Below are positions 51,838 to 59,306 of a DNA stretch of 64,000 bases, piece by piece. The notes beneath the pieces are model-generated. The model ran no database searches. It saw only the letters and a list, made by a program, of their open reading frames with translations, and was not told the origin of the DNA. Within the stretch, counting starts at the first letter, position 1, and each line of letters starts with the position of its first letter. The position numbers and the translations under genes are program-made. The stretch comes from Avichristensenella sp031549905 (GTDB lineage Bacteria > Bacillota > Clostridia > Christensenellales > Aristaeellaceae), in the NCBI GenBank assembly GCA_031549905.1, contig JAVBPC010000020.1:16639-80638 (forward strand). The letters are read 5' to 3'.

Positions 51838-52833
51838 ATGATTCGTTTTGAAGGCTATGAAAGAAGAATCGACAAGCTCAACAAGGCATTGGCGGAGTAC
51901 GGCTTTGCGTCATTTGAAGAGGTAGAAAAGCTGCTGACGGACAAGGGCATTGATGTGCGGAAGATCGTTCTGGGCATTCAGCCCATCGCGTTTGAAAACG
52001 CCGTGTGGGCATACATGCTGGGCGCCGCCATCGCCATCAAGAAGGGCGCCACGCGCGCCGCGGACGCCGCCGAGGCGATCGGCCTTGGCCTGCAGGCGTT
52101 TTGCATTCCCGGCTCCGTCGCCGACCAGCGCGCCGTGGGCCTGGGCCACGGAAACCTTGCCGCGATGCTGCTGCGCGAAGAGACCAAGTGCTTTGCGTTC
52201 CTGGCCGGCCACGAAAGCTTTGCCGCCGCCGAGGGCGCGATCGGCATCGCGAGAACTGCCAACAAGGTCCGCAAGGAGCCGCTGCAGGTCATCCTGAACG
52301 GCCTTGGCAAGGACGCCGCGTACATCATCAGCCGCATCAACGGTTTCACCTATGTGAAGACGCAGTACCACTACGACACCGGCGTGCTGGAAGTGGTGGA
52401 GAAGAAGGCGTTCTCGCAGGGCGAAAAGGCGAAGGTGCGCTGCTACGGTTCGGATGACGTGAACGAGGGCGTGGCCATCATGCGCCATGAGAGCGTGGAT
52501 GTTTCCATCACCGGCAACAGCACCAACCCCACCAGGTTCCAGCACCCCGTTGCGGGCACCTACAAAAAGTGGGCCAATGAAAACGGCAAGAATTACTTCT
52601 CCGTGGCATCCGGCGGCGGCACGGGCCGCACGCTGCACCCGGATAACATGGCTGCCGGTCCCGCCTCCTACGGCATGACCGACACGATGGGCCGCATGCA
52701 CTCAGACGCGCAGTTCGCGGGGTCCTCTTCTGTGCCCGCGCACGTTGAGATGATGGGCCTGATCGGCATGGGCAACAACCCCATGGTCGGCGCGACGGTG
52801 GCTGTGGCTGTGGCGATTGAAGAGGCGAAATAG
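51838..52833 (+). CDS. GGGtGRT family protein
   Basis: A 331-residue protein of the uncharacterised GGGtGRT family, named for the motif that appears here as 'VASGGGTGRTLHPDNM' at about 257-272. It is Gly/Ala-rich, without membrane segments, and has other conserved-looking stretches: 'VLGIQPIAFENAVWAYMLGA', 'GLGHGNLAAMLLREE', 'SITGNSTNPTRFQHP'. The glycine-rich motif suggests nucleotide or phosphate binding, which is inference. AAGGAGG is eight bases before the ATG. It is co-transcribed with the scaffold-like gene. A palindromic element follows the stop codon directly. Confidence 0.9.
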   Translation: MIRFEGYERRIDKLNKALAEYGFASFEEVEKLLTDKGIDVRKIVLGIQPIAFENAVWAYMLGAAIAIKKGATRAADAAEAIGLGLQAFCIPGSVADQRAVGLGHGNLAAMLLREETKCFAFLAGHESFAAAEGAIGIARTANKVRKEPLQVILNGLGKDAAYIISRINGFTYVKTQYHYDTGVLEVVEKKAFSQGEKAKVRCYGSDDVNEGVAIMRHESVDVSITGNSTNPTRFQHPVAGTYKKWANENGKNYFSVASGGGTGRTLHPDNMAAGPASYGMTDTMGRMHSDAQFAGSSSVPAHVEMMGLIGMGNNPMVGATVAVAVAIEEAK

Positions 52834-52996
52834 ATACCACTTTCTGACAGGTCTTGCCACAATCCAGCGGATCTTTTTCCGCCCGGCTGCGGCGCCTTCC
52901 GCTCAACGTGGCTTCCGGCCACGCCTCGCTTCGGCTTCTTGCCGGATGAAAAAATCTCTCGCTGGTTTGTAGGCAAAACCTATCAGAAAGAGGTAT
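52834..52996. repeat. 163-base palindromic element
   Basis: The left end ATACCACTTTCTGACAGG and the complement of the right end ATACCTCTTTCTGATAGG match with few changes over about 37 bases, continuing weakly to a central hairpin CGTGGC-ttccg-GCCACG (52908-52923 region). It begins directly after the GGGtGRT stop and its right arm contains the ribosome binding site of the next gene. Confidence 0.8.
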
Positions 52997-52999
52997 ACC

Positions 53000-53200
53000 A
53001 TGCACATCGGCAAGGAAATCATCCAGCCCTGTCAGATCGTCGCCGTCCTTCCCGCAAAGGAAGAGGGCGAAGGCGACCGCGCCGTGGTGATCTTGTCCGA
53101 CGGCAGAAGCCTTCGCGCGAGCGCTTCCGCGCAGTCTATCAAGCGGCGGCTGACGGATGATGTTCCGGGCTTGATCAATCGACAAACTATAGACGAATAG
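53000..53200 (+). CDS. RemB/YaaB-like small protein
   Basis: A 66-residue protein that starts like RemB/YaaB ('MHIGKEIIQPCQIVAVL') and has the later 'VVILSDGRSLRASAS' and 'SAQSIKRRL' segments. RemB-type genes lie just upstream of gyrB in many Firmicutes and act with RemA in matrix control in Bacillus. The family call rests on position and general pattern. AAAGAGG, six bases before the ATG, is part of the preceding palindrome. A terminator separates it from gyrB. Confidence 0.75.
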   Translation: MHIGKEIIQPCQIVAVLPAKEEGEGDRAVVILSDGRSLRASASAQSIKRRLTDDVPGLINRQTIDE

Positions 53201-53216
53201 TCCTAAAAAGATAACA

Positions 53217-53255
53217 AAAAACCGTCCGTTTGCCAGAAGCATTCGGGCGGTTTTT
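53217..53255 (+). terminator. terminator between the RemB-like gene and gyrB
   Basis: AAAAACCGTCCG (53217-53228) pairs with CGGGCGGTTTTT (53244-53255), 12 bp with one G-T pair, ending in T. Confidence 0.85.
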
Positions 53256-53277
53256 GCTTTTCTTTTGGGGCGTTTTG

Positions 53278-53286
53278 TGGTATACT
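53278..53286 (+). promoter_or_regulatory. extended -10 promoter of gyrBA
   Basis: TGG plus TATACT at 53281-53286; the -35 position has only TTTTCT. The transcript would start near 53293. Confidence 0.6.
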
Positions 53287-53343
53287 AAGCATACCGCATT
53301 ATAATAAGTAGAAACCCATTTTTTCCGGTAAAGGAGGCTCCCT

Positions 53344-55272
53344 ATGCCAAGGGCGGAAACCCATTACGACGAAACACAAATTCAGGTGCTGGAAGGTCTT
53401 GAAGCCGTGCGCAAGCGGCCCGGCATGTACATCGGCTCCACCGATGCTCGCGGCCTGCACCACCTGGTCTATGAGATTGTGGATAACGCGATAGACGAAG
53501 CGCTGGCCGGGTTCTGTACGGAAGTGAACATCACGCTGCACCAGGATGGCAGCGCCAGCGTCCGCGATAACGGGCGCGGGTTTCCTGTGGGCATTCACCC
53601 CAAGATCGGCCGCCCGGCGGTTGAGGTGTGCCTGACGATGCTGCACGCGGGCGGCAAGTTCGGCGGGGATGGCTACAAGGTTTCCGGCGGGCTGCACGGC
53701 GTGGGCGCGTCCGTGGTGAATGCGCTGTCCGGCTGGATGCGCGTGGAAGTGCAGCAGGATGGCAAGGTGTACGAACAGGAATACAAGCGCGGCAAGCCCA
53801 TATACGACCTGCGCGTGATCGGCGAAACGGACAAAACCGGCACGTTCATCGCCTTCATGCCCGATGTGAAGGGCGAGGAAAACCCTGACGGCGTGTTTGA
53901 GACGGGCGATTTCCAGTACGAGATACTGAAATCCCGCCTGCGCGAGATCGCGTTCCTCAACAAGGGCATCCGCATCACCTTCGCGGACGAGCGCACCGGC
54001 AAAAGCCGTGAGTTCTACTACGAGGGCGGCATCATTGAGTTCGTCAAATACTTAAACAAGAATAAAGAAACGCTGTTCCCCGAGCCGATCTACATGGAGG
54101 GTGTCCGGGGAGACACGACCATCGAAGTTGCCATGCAGTACAACGACGGCTATTCCGAGAACGTGTTTTGCTTCGCCAACAACATCAACACGGTAGAGGG
54201 CGGCACGCATCTGATCGGTTTCCGCTCCGCGCTGACCCGCGCTATCAACGATTATGGCAAGCGGTTCAATATCCTTAAAGGCGACGGCGCCAAGCTGGAG
54301 GGCGAGGACATCCGCGAAGGCCTGGCGGCGATTGTATCGGTAAAATTGGTCGAGCCGCAGTTTGAGGGCCAGACCAAAATGAAGCTGGGCAACAGCGAAG
54401 TGCGCGGCATGGTGGACAGCATGGTCGCCGAGAAGCTGACGCAGTACCTGGAGGAAAACCCCGCCGTGGCCCGCGTGGTGCTGGACCGCTGCATGAGCGC
54501 CGCGCGCGCCCGTGAGGCGGCCAGGAAGGCCCGCGAGCTGACGCGCAGGAAGTCTGTGTTGGAAAGCGCAAGCCTGCCCGGCAAGCTGGCGGACTGCAGT
54601 GAGCGCGACCCTTCCAAGTGTGAAATTTTCATCGTTGAAGGCGACAGCGCGGGCGGCTCCGCCAAGACGGGCCGTGATCGGCACTTCCAGGCGATCCTGC
54701 CGCTGCGCGGAAAAATACTGAACGTGGAAAAGACGCGGCTTGACAAGATCCTGGCCAACGCGGAAATCAAGGCCATGATCACGGCATTCGGCTGCGGCAT
54801 CGGCGAGGATTTCAACCCCGAAAAGCTGCGCTATCACCGCATTGTTTGCATGACGGACGCCGACGTGGACGGAAGCCATATCCGCATCCTGATGCTGACG
54901 TTCTTCTACCGCTACATGCGCCCGCTGATCGAGCAGGGCTATGTCTACATCGCGCAGCCGCCGCTGTACAAGGTGACGCGCGGCAAGATGGAAAAGTACG
55001 TCTACGACGACCCTGCGCTGGAGGCGCTGCTCAACGAGATCGGCCGCGACCCCAAGCCCGAGATTCAGCGCTACAAGGGCCTTGGCGAGATGAGCAGCCA
55101 TCAGCTGTGGGAAACCACGATGGACCCGGAGCAGCGATCCATGCTGCGCGTGACCATCGAGGACGCCATCGCGGCGGATGAAATTCTGACGCTGCTGATG
55201 GGCGACCAGGTGGAGCCCAGGCGCGAGTTTATCGAGGAAAACAGCAAACTTGTCGCCAACCTTGACGTGTGA
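53344..55272 (+). CDS. gyrB: DNA gyrase subunit B
   Basis: A 642-residue type IIA topoisomerase B subunit that binds ATP and, with GyrA, introduces negative supercoils. GHKL ATPase with 'EIVDNAIDEALAGF', 'VRDNGRGFPVG' and 'VSGGLHGVGASVVNALS'; transducer lysine region 'QTKMKLGNSEVRG'; TOPRIM with 'FIVEGDSAGGSAKTGRDR' and 'MTDADVDGSHI'. The length fits Gram-positive GyrB. AAAGGAGG precedes the ATG. gyrA follows without a gap. Confidence 0.98.
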   Translation: MPRAETHYDETQIQVLEGLEAVRKRPGMYIGSTDARGLHHLVYEIVDNAIDEALAGFCTEVNITLHQDGSASVRDNGRGFPVGIHPKIGRPAVEVCLTMLHAGGKFGGDGYKVSGGLHGVGASVVNALSGWMRVEVQQDGKVYEQEYKRGKPIYDLRVIGETDKTGTFIAFMPDVKGEENPDGVFETGDFQYEILKSRLREIAFLNKGIRITFADERTGKSREFYYEGGIIEFVKYLNKNKETLFPEPIYMEGVRGDTTIEVAMQYNDGYSENVFCFANNINTVEGGTHLIGFRSALTRAINDYGKRFNILKGDGAKLEGEDIREGLAAIVSVKLVEPQFEGQTKMKLGNSEVRGMVDSMVAEKLTQYLEENPAVARVVLDRCMSAARAREAARKARELTRRKSVLESASLPGKLADCSERDPSKCEIFIVEGDSAGGSAKTGRDRHFQAILPLRGKILNVEKTRLDKILANAEIKAMITAFGCGIGEDFNPEKLRYHRIVCMTDADVDGSHIRILMLTFFYRYMRPLIEQGYVYIAQPPLYKVTRGKMEKYVYDDPALEALLNEIGRDPKPEIQRYKGLGEMSSHQLWETTMDPEQRSMLRVTIEDAIAADEILTLLMGDQVEPRREFIEENSKLVANLDV

Positions 55273-55280
55273 GGGATAGC

Positions 55281-57851
55281 ATGGACAACGATAAGATCAT
55301 ACCGACCGGAGAGCGCCTGACCGATATCAACCTGGAAGAGGAAATGAAAAAATCATTCATTTCCTACGCGATGGCCGTTATCATCAACCGCGCGCTGCCC
55401 GATGCGCGCGACGGGCTGAAGCCCGTGCACCGGCGCATCCTGTATTCGATGGATGAGCTGGGCATGACGCCTGACAAGCCTTTCCGCAAAAGCGCCCGCA
55501 TTGTGGGCGATGTGCTGGGCAAATACCACCCGCACGGCGACACCGCCGTCTATGATGCGATGGTGCGCCTTGCGCAGGATTTTTCCACCCGCTATATGCT
55601 GGTGGAAGGGCAGGGCAACTTCGGCTCTGTGGACGGAGACGGCGCGGCTGCGATGCGTTACACCGAGGCCCGCCTGTCCAAGAGGTGCATGGAGCTGGTG
55701 CGCGACCTGGACAAAGAGACCGTAGACTTCTACCCCAACTTCGATGAAACGCTGATGCAGCCCACCGTGCTGCCCGCGCGTTACCCGAACCTGCTGGTCA
55801 ACGGCGCCAGCGGCATCGCCGTCGGCATGGCGACGAACATCCCGCCGCATAACCTGGGCGAGGTGATCGACGGCCTGCTGCACCTGATTGACCACCCGGA
55901 TGCCCCCATCCCCGAGCTGATGGAGCACATCAAGGGGCCGGACTTTCCCACAGGCGGCATCATCCTGGGCAAGAACGGCATCTATGAGGCGTACACCACC
56001 GGACGCGGCCGCATCATCACGCGCGCCAAGACTGAGATAGAGCCGATGGCGCAGGGGCGCAGCCGCATCCTGGTCACCGAGATTCCGTATATGGTCAACA
56101 AGGCGCGCCTGATTGAGAAAATTGCCGAATTGGTGCACGAAAAGCGGCTGGAGGGCCTGTCCGACATCCGCGATGAGAGCGACCGCAACGGCATGCGCAT
56201 CGTCATCGAACTGAAGAAGGACGTAAACGCCGCCGTGATCCTGAACTACCTGTACAAGCACACGCAGATGCAGGAAACCTTCGGCGCGATCATGCTGGCG
56301 CTGGTGAACGGCGAGCCGAAGCTGCTGACGCTCAAGGACGCGCTGGTGCACTACCTGAACCACCAGAAAGAGGTCATCACGAGGCGCACGCGCTACGAGC
56401 TGGATAAGGCAGAGCAGCGCGCGCACATCTTGGAAGGCCTGCTGATTGCCCTTGACAACATCGATGAGGTCGTGCACATCATTCGGTCAAGCCACAGCGC
56501 GCAGCAGGAAGCCAAGCCGCGCCTGATGGAGCGCTTCGGCCTATCGGAAAGACAGGCGCAGGCGATATTGGATATGCGCCTTGCCCGCCTGACAGGGCTG
56601 GAGCGCGAGCGCCTGGAGGAAGAGCTAAACGAGCTGATGAAGACCATTGAGCACCTGCGCGCCGTGCTGGCGAACGAATGGATGGTGCTGGACATCATCA
56701 AAGAGGAATCGCTGGAGATCCGCCGCCGGTTTGCGGACGCCCGCCGCACGGAGCTGACCGCGATGGAAGGCGAGATCGACCCGCAGGATCTGGTGCAGGA
56801 GATGGATACGGTGGTCACGCTGACGCACTTTGGCTACGTCAAGCGCTGCCCCAAGGCGCTGTACCGCGCGCAAAATCGCGGCGGGCGCGGCGTATCCGCC
56901 ATGACCACGCGTGAGGAGGACTACGCCGAGCAGATGCACGTCGTCTCCACGCATGAGGACATCATGTTCTTCACCAACCGCGGCCGCGTGTACCAGATCA
57001 AATGCTACGAAATCCCTGAGACGGGGCGCACCGCGCGCGGCACGGCGATCGTGAACCTGCTGCAGCTGGATGGCGGCGAGAAGGTGACCGCCATGATCCC
57101 CATACCGCAGGATGCGGCGGAGCACAACCTGGTCATGGCCACGCGCAACGGCCTGATCAAGAAAACCGCGCTGGAGGAGTTCCAGAACCTGCGCCGCGCG
57201 GGGTTGATCGCGATCATCCTGCGCGATGAGGATGAGCTGGTATCCGTGGTGCTCACCAACGGAAAAGATGAGCTGCTGCTGGGCACCAGAAGCGGCATGG
57301 CGATCCGCTTTGATGAGCGCGACATCCGCAACATGGGCCGCGCCAGCATGGGCGTCAAGTCCGTAAACTTGGGCGACGATGACTTGGTGATCGGGCTGTC
57401 CATCATCGAAGAGGGCGCGCATGTGCTGTCCATCACGACGGAAGGGTACGGCAAACGCACGGAACTGGATGAATACCGCGTGCAGAGCCGCGGCGGCAAG
57501 GGCCTGATAGCGATGCGTTTGACGGAGAAAACCGGCCAGATGGCGGCGCAGCTGGTCGCGCGGCCCGAGATGGATATCCTGCTGATCACCGACGACGGCA
57601 TCATCATCCGTACGCCCGTGGACTCCATCAGCGTTACGGGGCGCGCCACGCAGGGCGTCAGGCTGATGCGCGTGGCGGAAGGCTCGCAGGTGGTCGGCGT
57701 GGCGCTGGCCGAACCCGATGAGGAAGAACCGGAGGAGGACGGCGTGGACGCGGAGGGCGCTGAACTGGAGAACCCGGACGTGGAAGGTTCTGAGGTGGAA
57801 AGCGCGGAAGCGGAGAACACCGAGGCGGAATCCCCCGAAACTGAGGCGTAA
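55281..57851 (+). CDS. gyrA: DNA gyrase subunit A
   Basis: An 856-residue DNA-cleaving subunit. The quinolone region has 'KSARIVGDVLGKYHPHGDTA', the catalytic tyrosine is in 'AAAMRYTEARL', and the C-terminal beta-pinwheel carries the GyrA box 'QNRGGRG', which marks it as gyrase rather than topoisomerase IV. The ATG at 55281 has AGGG upstream; a GTG at 55269 overlaps the gyrB stop. The protein ends in a highly acidic tail of about 45 residues (Glu/Asp/Ala/Ser-rich, from about residue 811), longer than usual. Confidence 0.98.
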   Translation: MDNDKIIPTGERLTDINLEEEMKKSFISYAMAVIINRALPDARDGLKPVHRRILYSMDELGMTPDKPFRKSARIVGDVLGKYHPHGDTAVYDAMVRLAQDFSTRYMLVEGQGNFGSVDGDGAAAMRYTEARLSKRCMELVRDLDKETVDFYPNFDETLMQPTVLPARYPNLLVNGASGIAVGMATNIPPHNLGEVIDGLLHLIDHPDAPIPELMEHIKGPDFPTGGIILGKNGIYEAYTTGRGRIITRAKTEIEPMAQGRSRILVTEIPYMVNKARLIEKIAELVHEKRLEGLSDIRDESDRNGMRIVIELKKDVNAAVILNYLYKHTQMQETFGAIMLALVNGEPKLLTLKDALVHYLNHQKEVITRRTRYELDKAEQRAHILEGLLIALDNIDEVVHIIRSSHSAQQEAKPRLMERFGLSERQAQAILDMRLARLTGLERERLEEELNELMKTIEHLRAVLANEWMVLDIIKEESLEIRRRFADARRTELTAMEGEIDPQDLVQEMDTVVTLTHFGYVKRCPKALYRAQNRGGRGVSAMTTREEDYAEQMHVVSTHEDIMFFTNRGRVYQIKCYEIPETGRTARGTAIVNLLQLDGGEKVTAMIPIPQDAAEHNLVMATRNGLIKKTALEEFQNLRRAGLIAIILRDEDELVSVVLTNGKDELLLGTRSGMAIRFDERDIRNMGRASMGVKSVNLGDDDLVIGLSIIEEGAHVLSITTEGYGKRTELDEYRVQSRGGKGLIAMRLTEKTGQMAAQLVARPEMDILLITDDGIIIRTPVDSISVTGRATQGVRLMRVAEGSQVVGVALAEPDEEEPEEDGVDAEGAELENPDVEGSEVESAEAENTEAESPETEA

Positions 57852-57882
57852 ACCCAACGCTAACAATCTGATTTCAGCACTG

Positions 57883-57925
57883 GCCCGGCGGCTTGCACCA
57901 TGAAAGGCAAGCCGGCCGGGCTTTT
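57883..57925 (+). terminator. terminator of gyrBA
   Basis: A GC-rich stem of 13-14 bp with one bulge, GCCCGGCGGCTTGC with GCAAGCCGGCCGGGC, followed by TTTT. Confidence 0.85.
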
Positions 57926-57961
57926 CATGTGGAGCATTTTGAAAAACTATTTCAAATGATT

Positions 57962-57990
57962 TTGTGTTCGCTGCCGGTTCATGCTATACT
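57962..57990 (+). promoter_or_regulatory. promoter of the methyltransferase gene
   Basis: TTGTGT at 57962-57967, 17-base spacer, TATACT at 57985-57990 with extended TGC. Confidence 0.7.
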
Positions 57991-58036
57991 GCATGCTGCT
58001 AACAAGCCCACAATAAGGAACTTGGGGGTGCATCCC

Positions 58037-58651
58037 ATGGAAGATTTCGATCAGATGGCGGAAGGATACGACACGGCAAGGCGCATTGAGCGCTCGAAGA
58101 TGTTTGCGGATCAGATTCGCCGCCGCGTGCCGGACAGCCAGGGCAAGCAGGCGATGGAGTACGGCTGCGGCACCGGCCTTGTGGGGATGGCGCTTGCGGT
58201 GGATTTTGGCTCAATGCTGCTGGTGGATTCATCGCCCAAAATGCTGGCGGCGGCGGATCAGAAGATTCGGCAGCTGGGACTTACCAACGTTTCCACGCTT
58301 TGCGGGGACTTCACTGAGTCCACGGACGGCGTGTCCCAGATGGATTACATCTTTCTGGCGCTGGTGCTGCACCACATCCCGGATACGGAAGCGATCCTGT
58401 CGCGGCTGTGCGGGCTGCTGCGCCCGGGCGGGCAGCTGCTGATCATTGACATCGATCAGCACAGCGGGGATTTCCATCTGAACCACCCCGGCTTTGATGG
58501 GCATCATGGGTTTAGCCAGGCGGAGCTGGCGCAGCAGTGCAAGCATGCCGGATTCCGCACCGCAAGCGCGGAGGTCTTCTACCATGGGGTCAAAAAGCAC
58601 ATGGATAGGGAAGAGATATTTTCTTTCTTCATCCTGGATGCGGTGAAATAG
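58037..58651 (+). CDS. class I SAM-dependent methyltransferase
   Basis: A 204-residue methyltransferase with the Methyltransf_11/25 pattern: motif I 'MEYGCGTGLVGMALA', 'LLVDSSPKMLAAAD', 'FLALVLHHIPDTEAIL' and 'LLRPGGQLLIIDID'. The substrate is unknown. TTGGGGGTG lies before the ATG at 58037. Monocistronic. Confidence 0.9.
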   Translation: MEDFDQMAEGYDTARRIERSKMFADQIRRRVPDSQGKQAMEYGCGTGLVGMALAVDFGSMLLVDSSPKMLAAADQKIRQLGLTNVSTLCGDFTESTDGVSQMDYIFLALVLHHIPDTEAILSRLCGLLRPGGQLLIIDIDQHSGDFHLNHPGFDGHHGFSQAELAQQCKHAGFRTASAEVFYHGVKKHMDREEIFSFFILDAVK

Positions 58652-58664
58652 AACCAGGATGTGA

Positions 58665-58709
58665 TTAAGGCAACACCGCGCGCCTGTGCATTGTGCGGTG
58701 TTGCCTTAA
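58665..58709. repeat. 45-base perfect inverted repeat
   Basis: TTAAGGCAACACCGC at 58665-58679 and its exact complement at 58695-58709, 15-base loop, no T run. It sits right after the methyltransferase stop and before a separate terminator, so it is probably a small palindromic repeat. Confidence 0.65.
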
Positions 58710-58712
58710 GTG

Positions 58713-58761
58713 AAACAAGCCACCCATTCCATACGGAAATGCATGAATGGGTGGCTTGTTT
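58713..58761. terminator. bidirectional terminator
   Basis: A perfect 17-bp stem, AAACAAGCCACCCATTC with its complement, between convergent methyltransferase and VOC genes; ends in TTT on either strand. Confidence 0.75.
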
Positions 58762-58776
58762 ATGCACTATAGCTGC

Positions 58777-59163
58777 TTACAGCACCTGGAAAAACTCAAT
58801 GACCTCCCCATCCGGCCCGGTGACGAAGGGGTTGATTGCCCGCATCGTGCCCAGCGTGCCCTCCTTCGGTGCGCTGCGCGAAAGTGCCCCTGCATCCAAT
58901 GCGCGCTGGTATGCGCCCTGGGCGTCATTCGTTTCCACAGCGATATGCGCCCAGTGCGCGCCCGTCTCCGGCTCGCCGGTGCCCTTGGGGATCAGCTCCA
59001 CCACCGCGTGCCCGCCCAGGTCCACCAGGTAGATGGTCTTTCCGCTGTCGCCCATGGGGAAAGAGAACGTTACCTGCCCGCCAAGCCCGGCGGTGTAAAA
59101 TGCGAGGCTCCTGTCTATGTCCTGCACCATCAGCCCGATGTGATGAAACCCTTGAAACGCCAT
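58777..59163 (-). CDS. VOC/glyoxalase family protein (lactoylglutathione lyase-like)
   Basis: A 128-residue VOC protein with the glyoxalase I / methylmalonyl-CoA epimerase pattern: 'FHHIGLMVQDIDRSLAFYTA', 'HAVVELIPKG', 'HWAHIAVETND' and 'FVTGPDGEVIEFFQVL', giving the H/E metal ligands. GGGAG lies eight bases before the ATG at 59163. Divergent from the SH3-like gene. Confidence 0.92.
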   Translation of the reverse strand: MAFQGFHHIGLMVQDIDRSLAFYTAGLGGQVTFSFPMGDSGKTIYLVDLGGHAVVELIPKGTGEPETGAHWAHIAVETNDAQGAYQRALDAGALSRSAPKEGTLGTMRAINPFVTGPDGEVIEFFQVL

Positions 59164-59306
59164 GGTGGTCACTCCCTGCATTGTAATGATATACGGCACT
59201 GCTCTGTTCGGCATCCATCCAACCTTTTCCTGCGCTGGAAGATTTCGTATATGCCGCCCGTCTTATTTGTAGATGTAAATCTGTGCCAACAAGGAGGGGG
59301 AGAATC

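Noticed and set aside
52834..53343. Replication origin near RemB-gyrBA
   Set aside because: No cluster of DnaA boxes or AT-rich unwinding region is visible; the spacer is a palindrome and a terminator.
55353..56477. Long antisense frames inside gyrB and gyrA
   Set aside because: Shadow frames of strongly conserved genes, no start signals.
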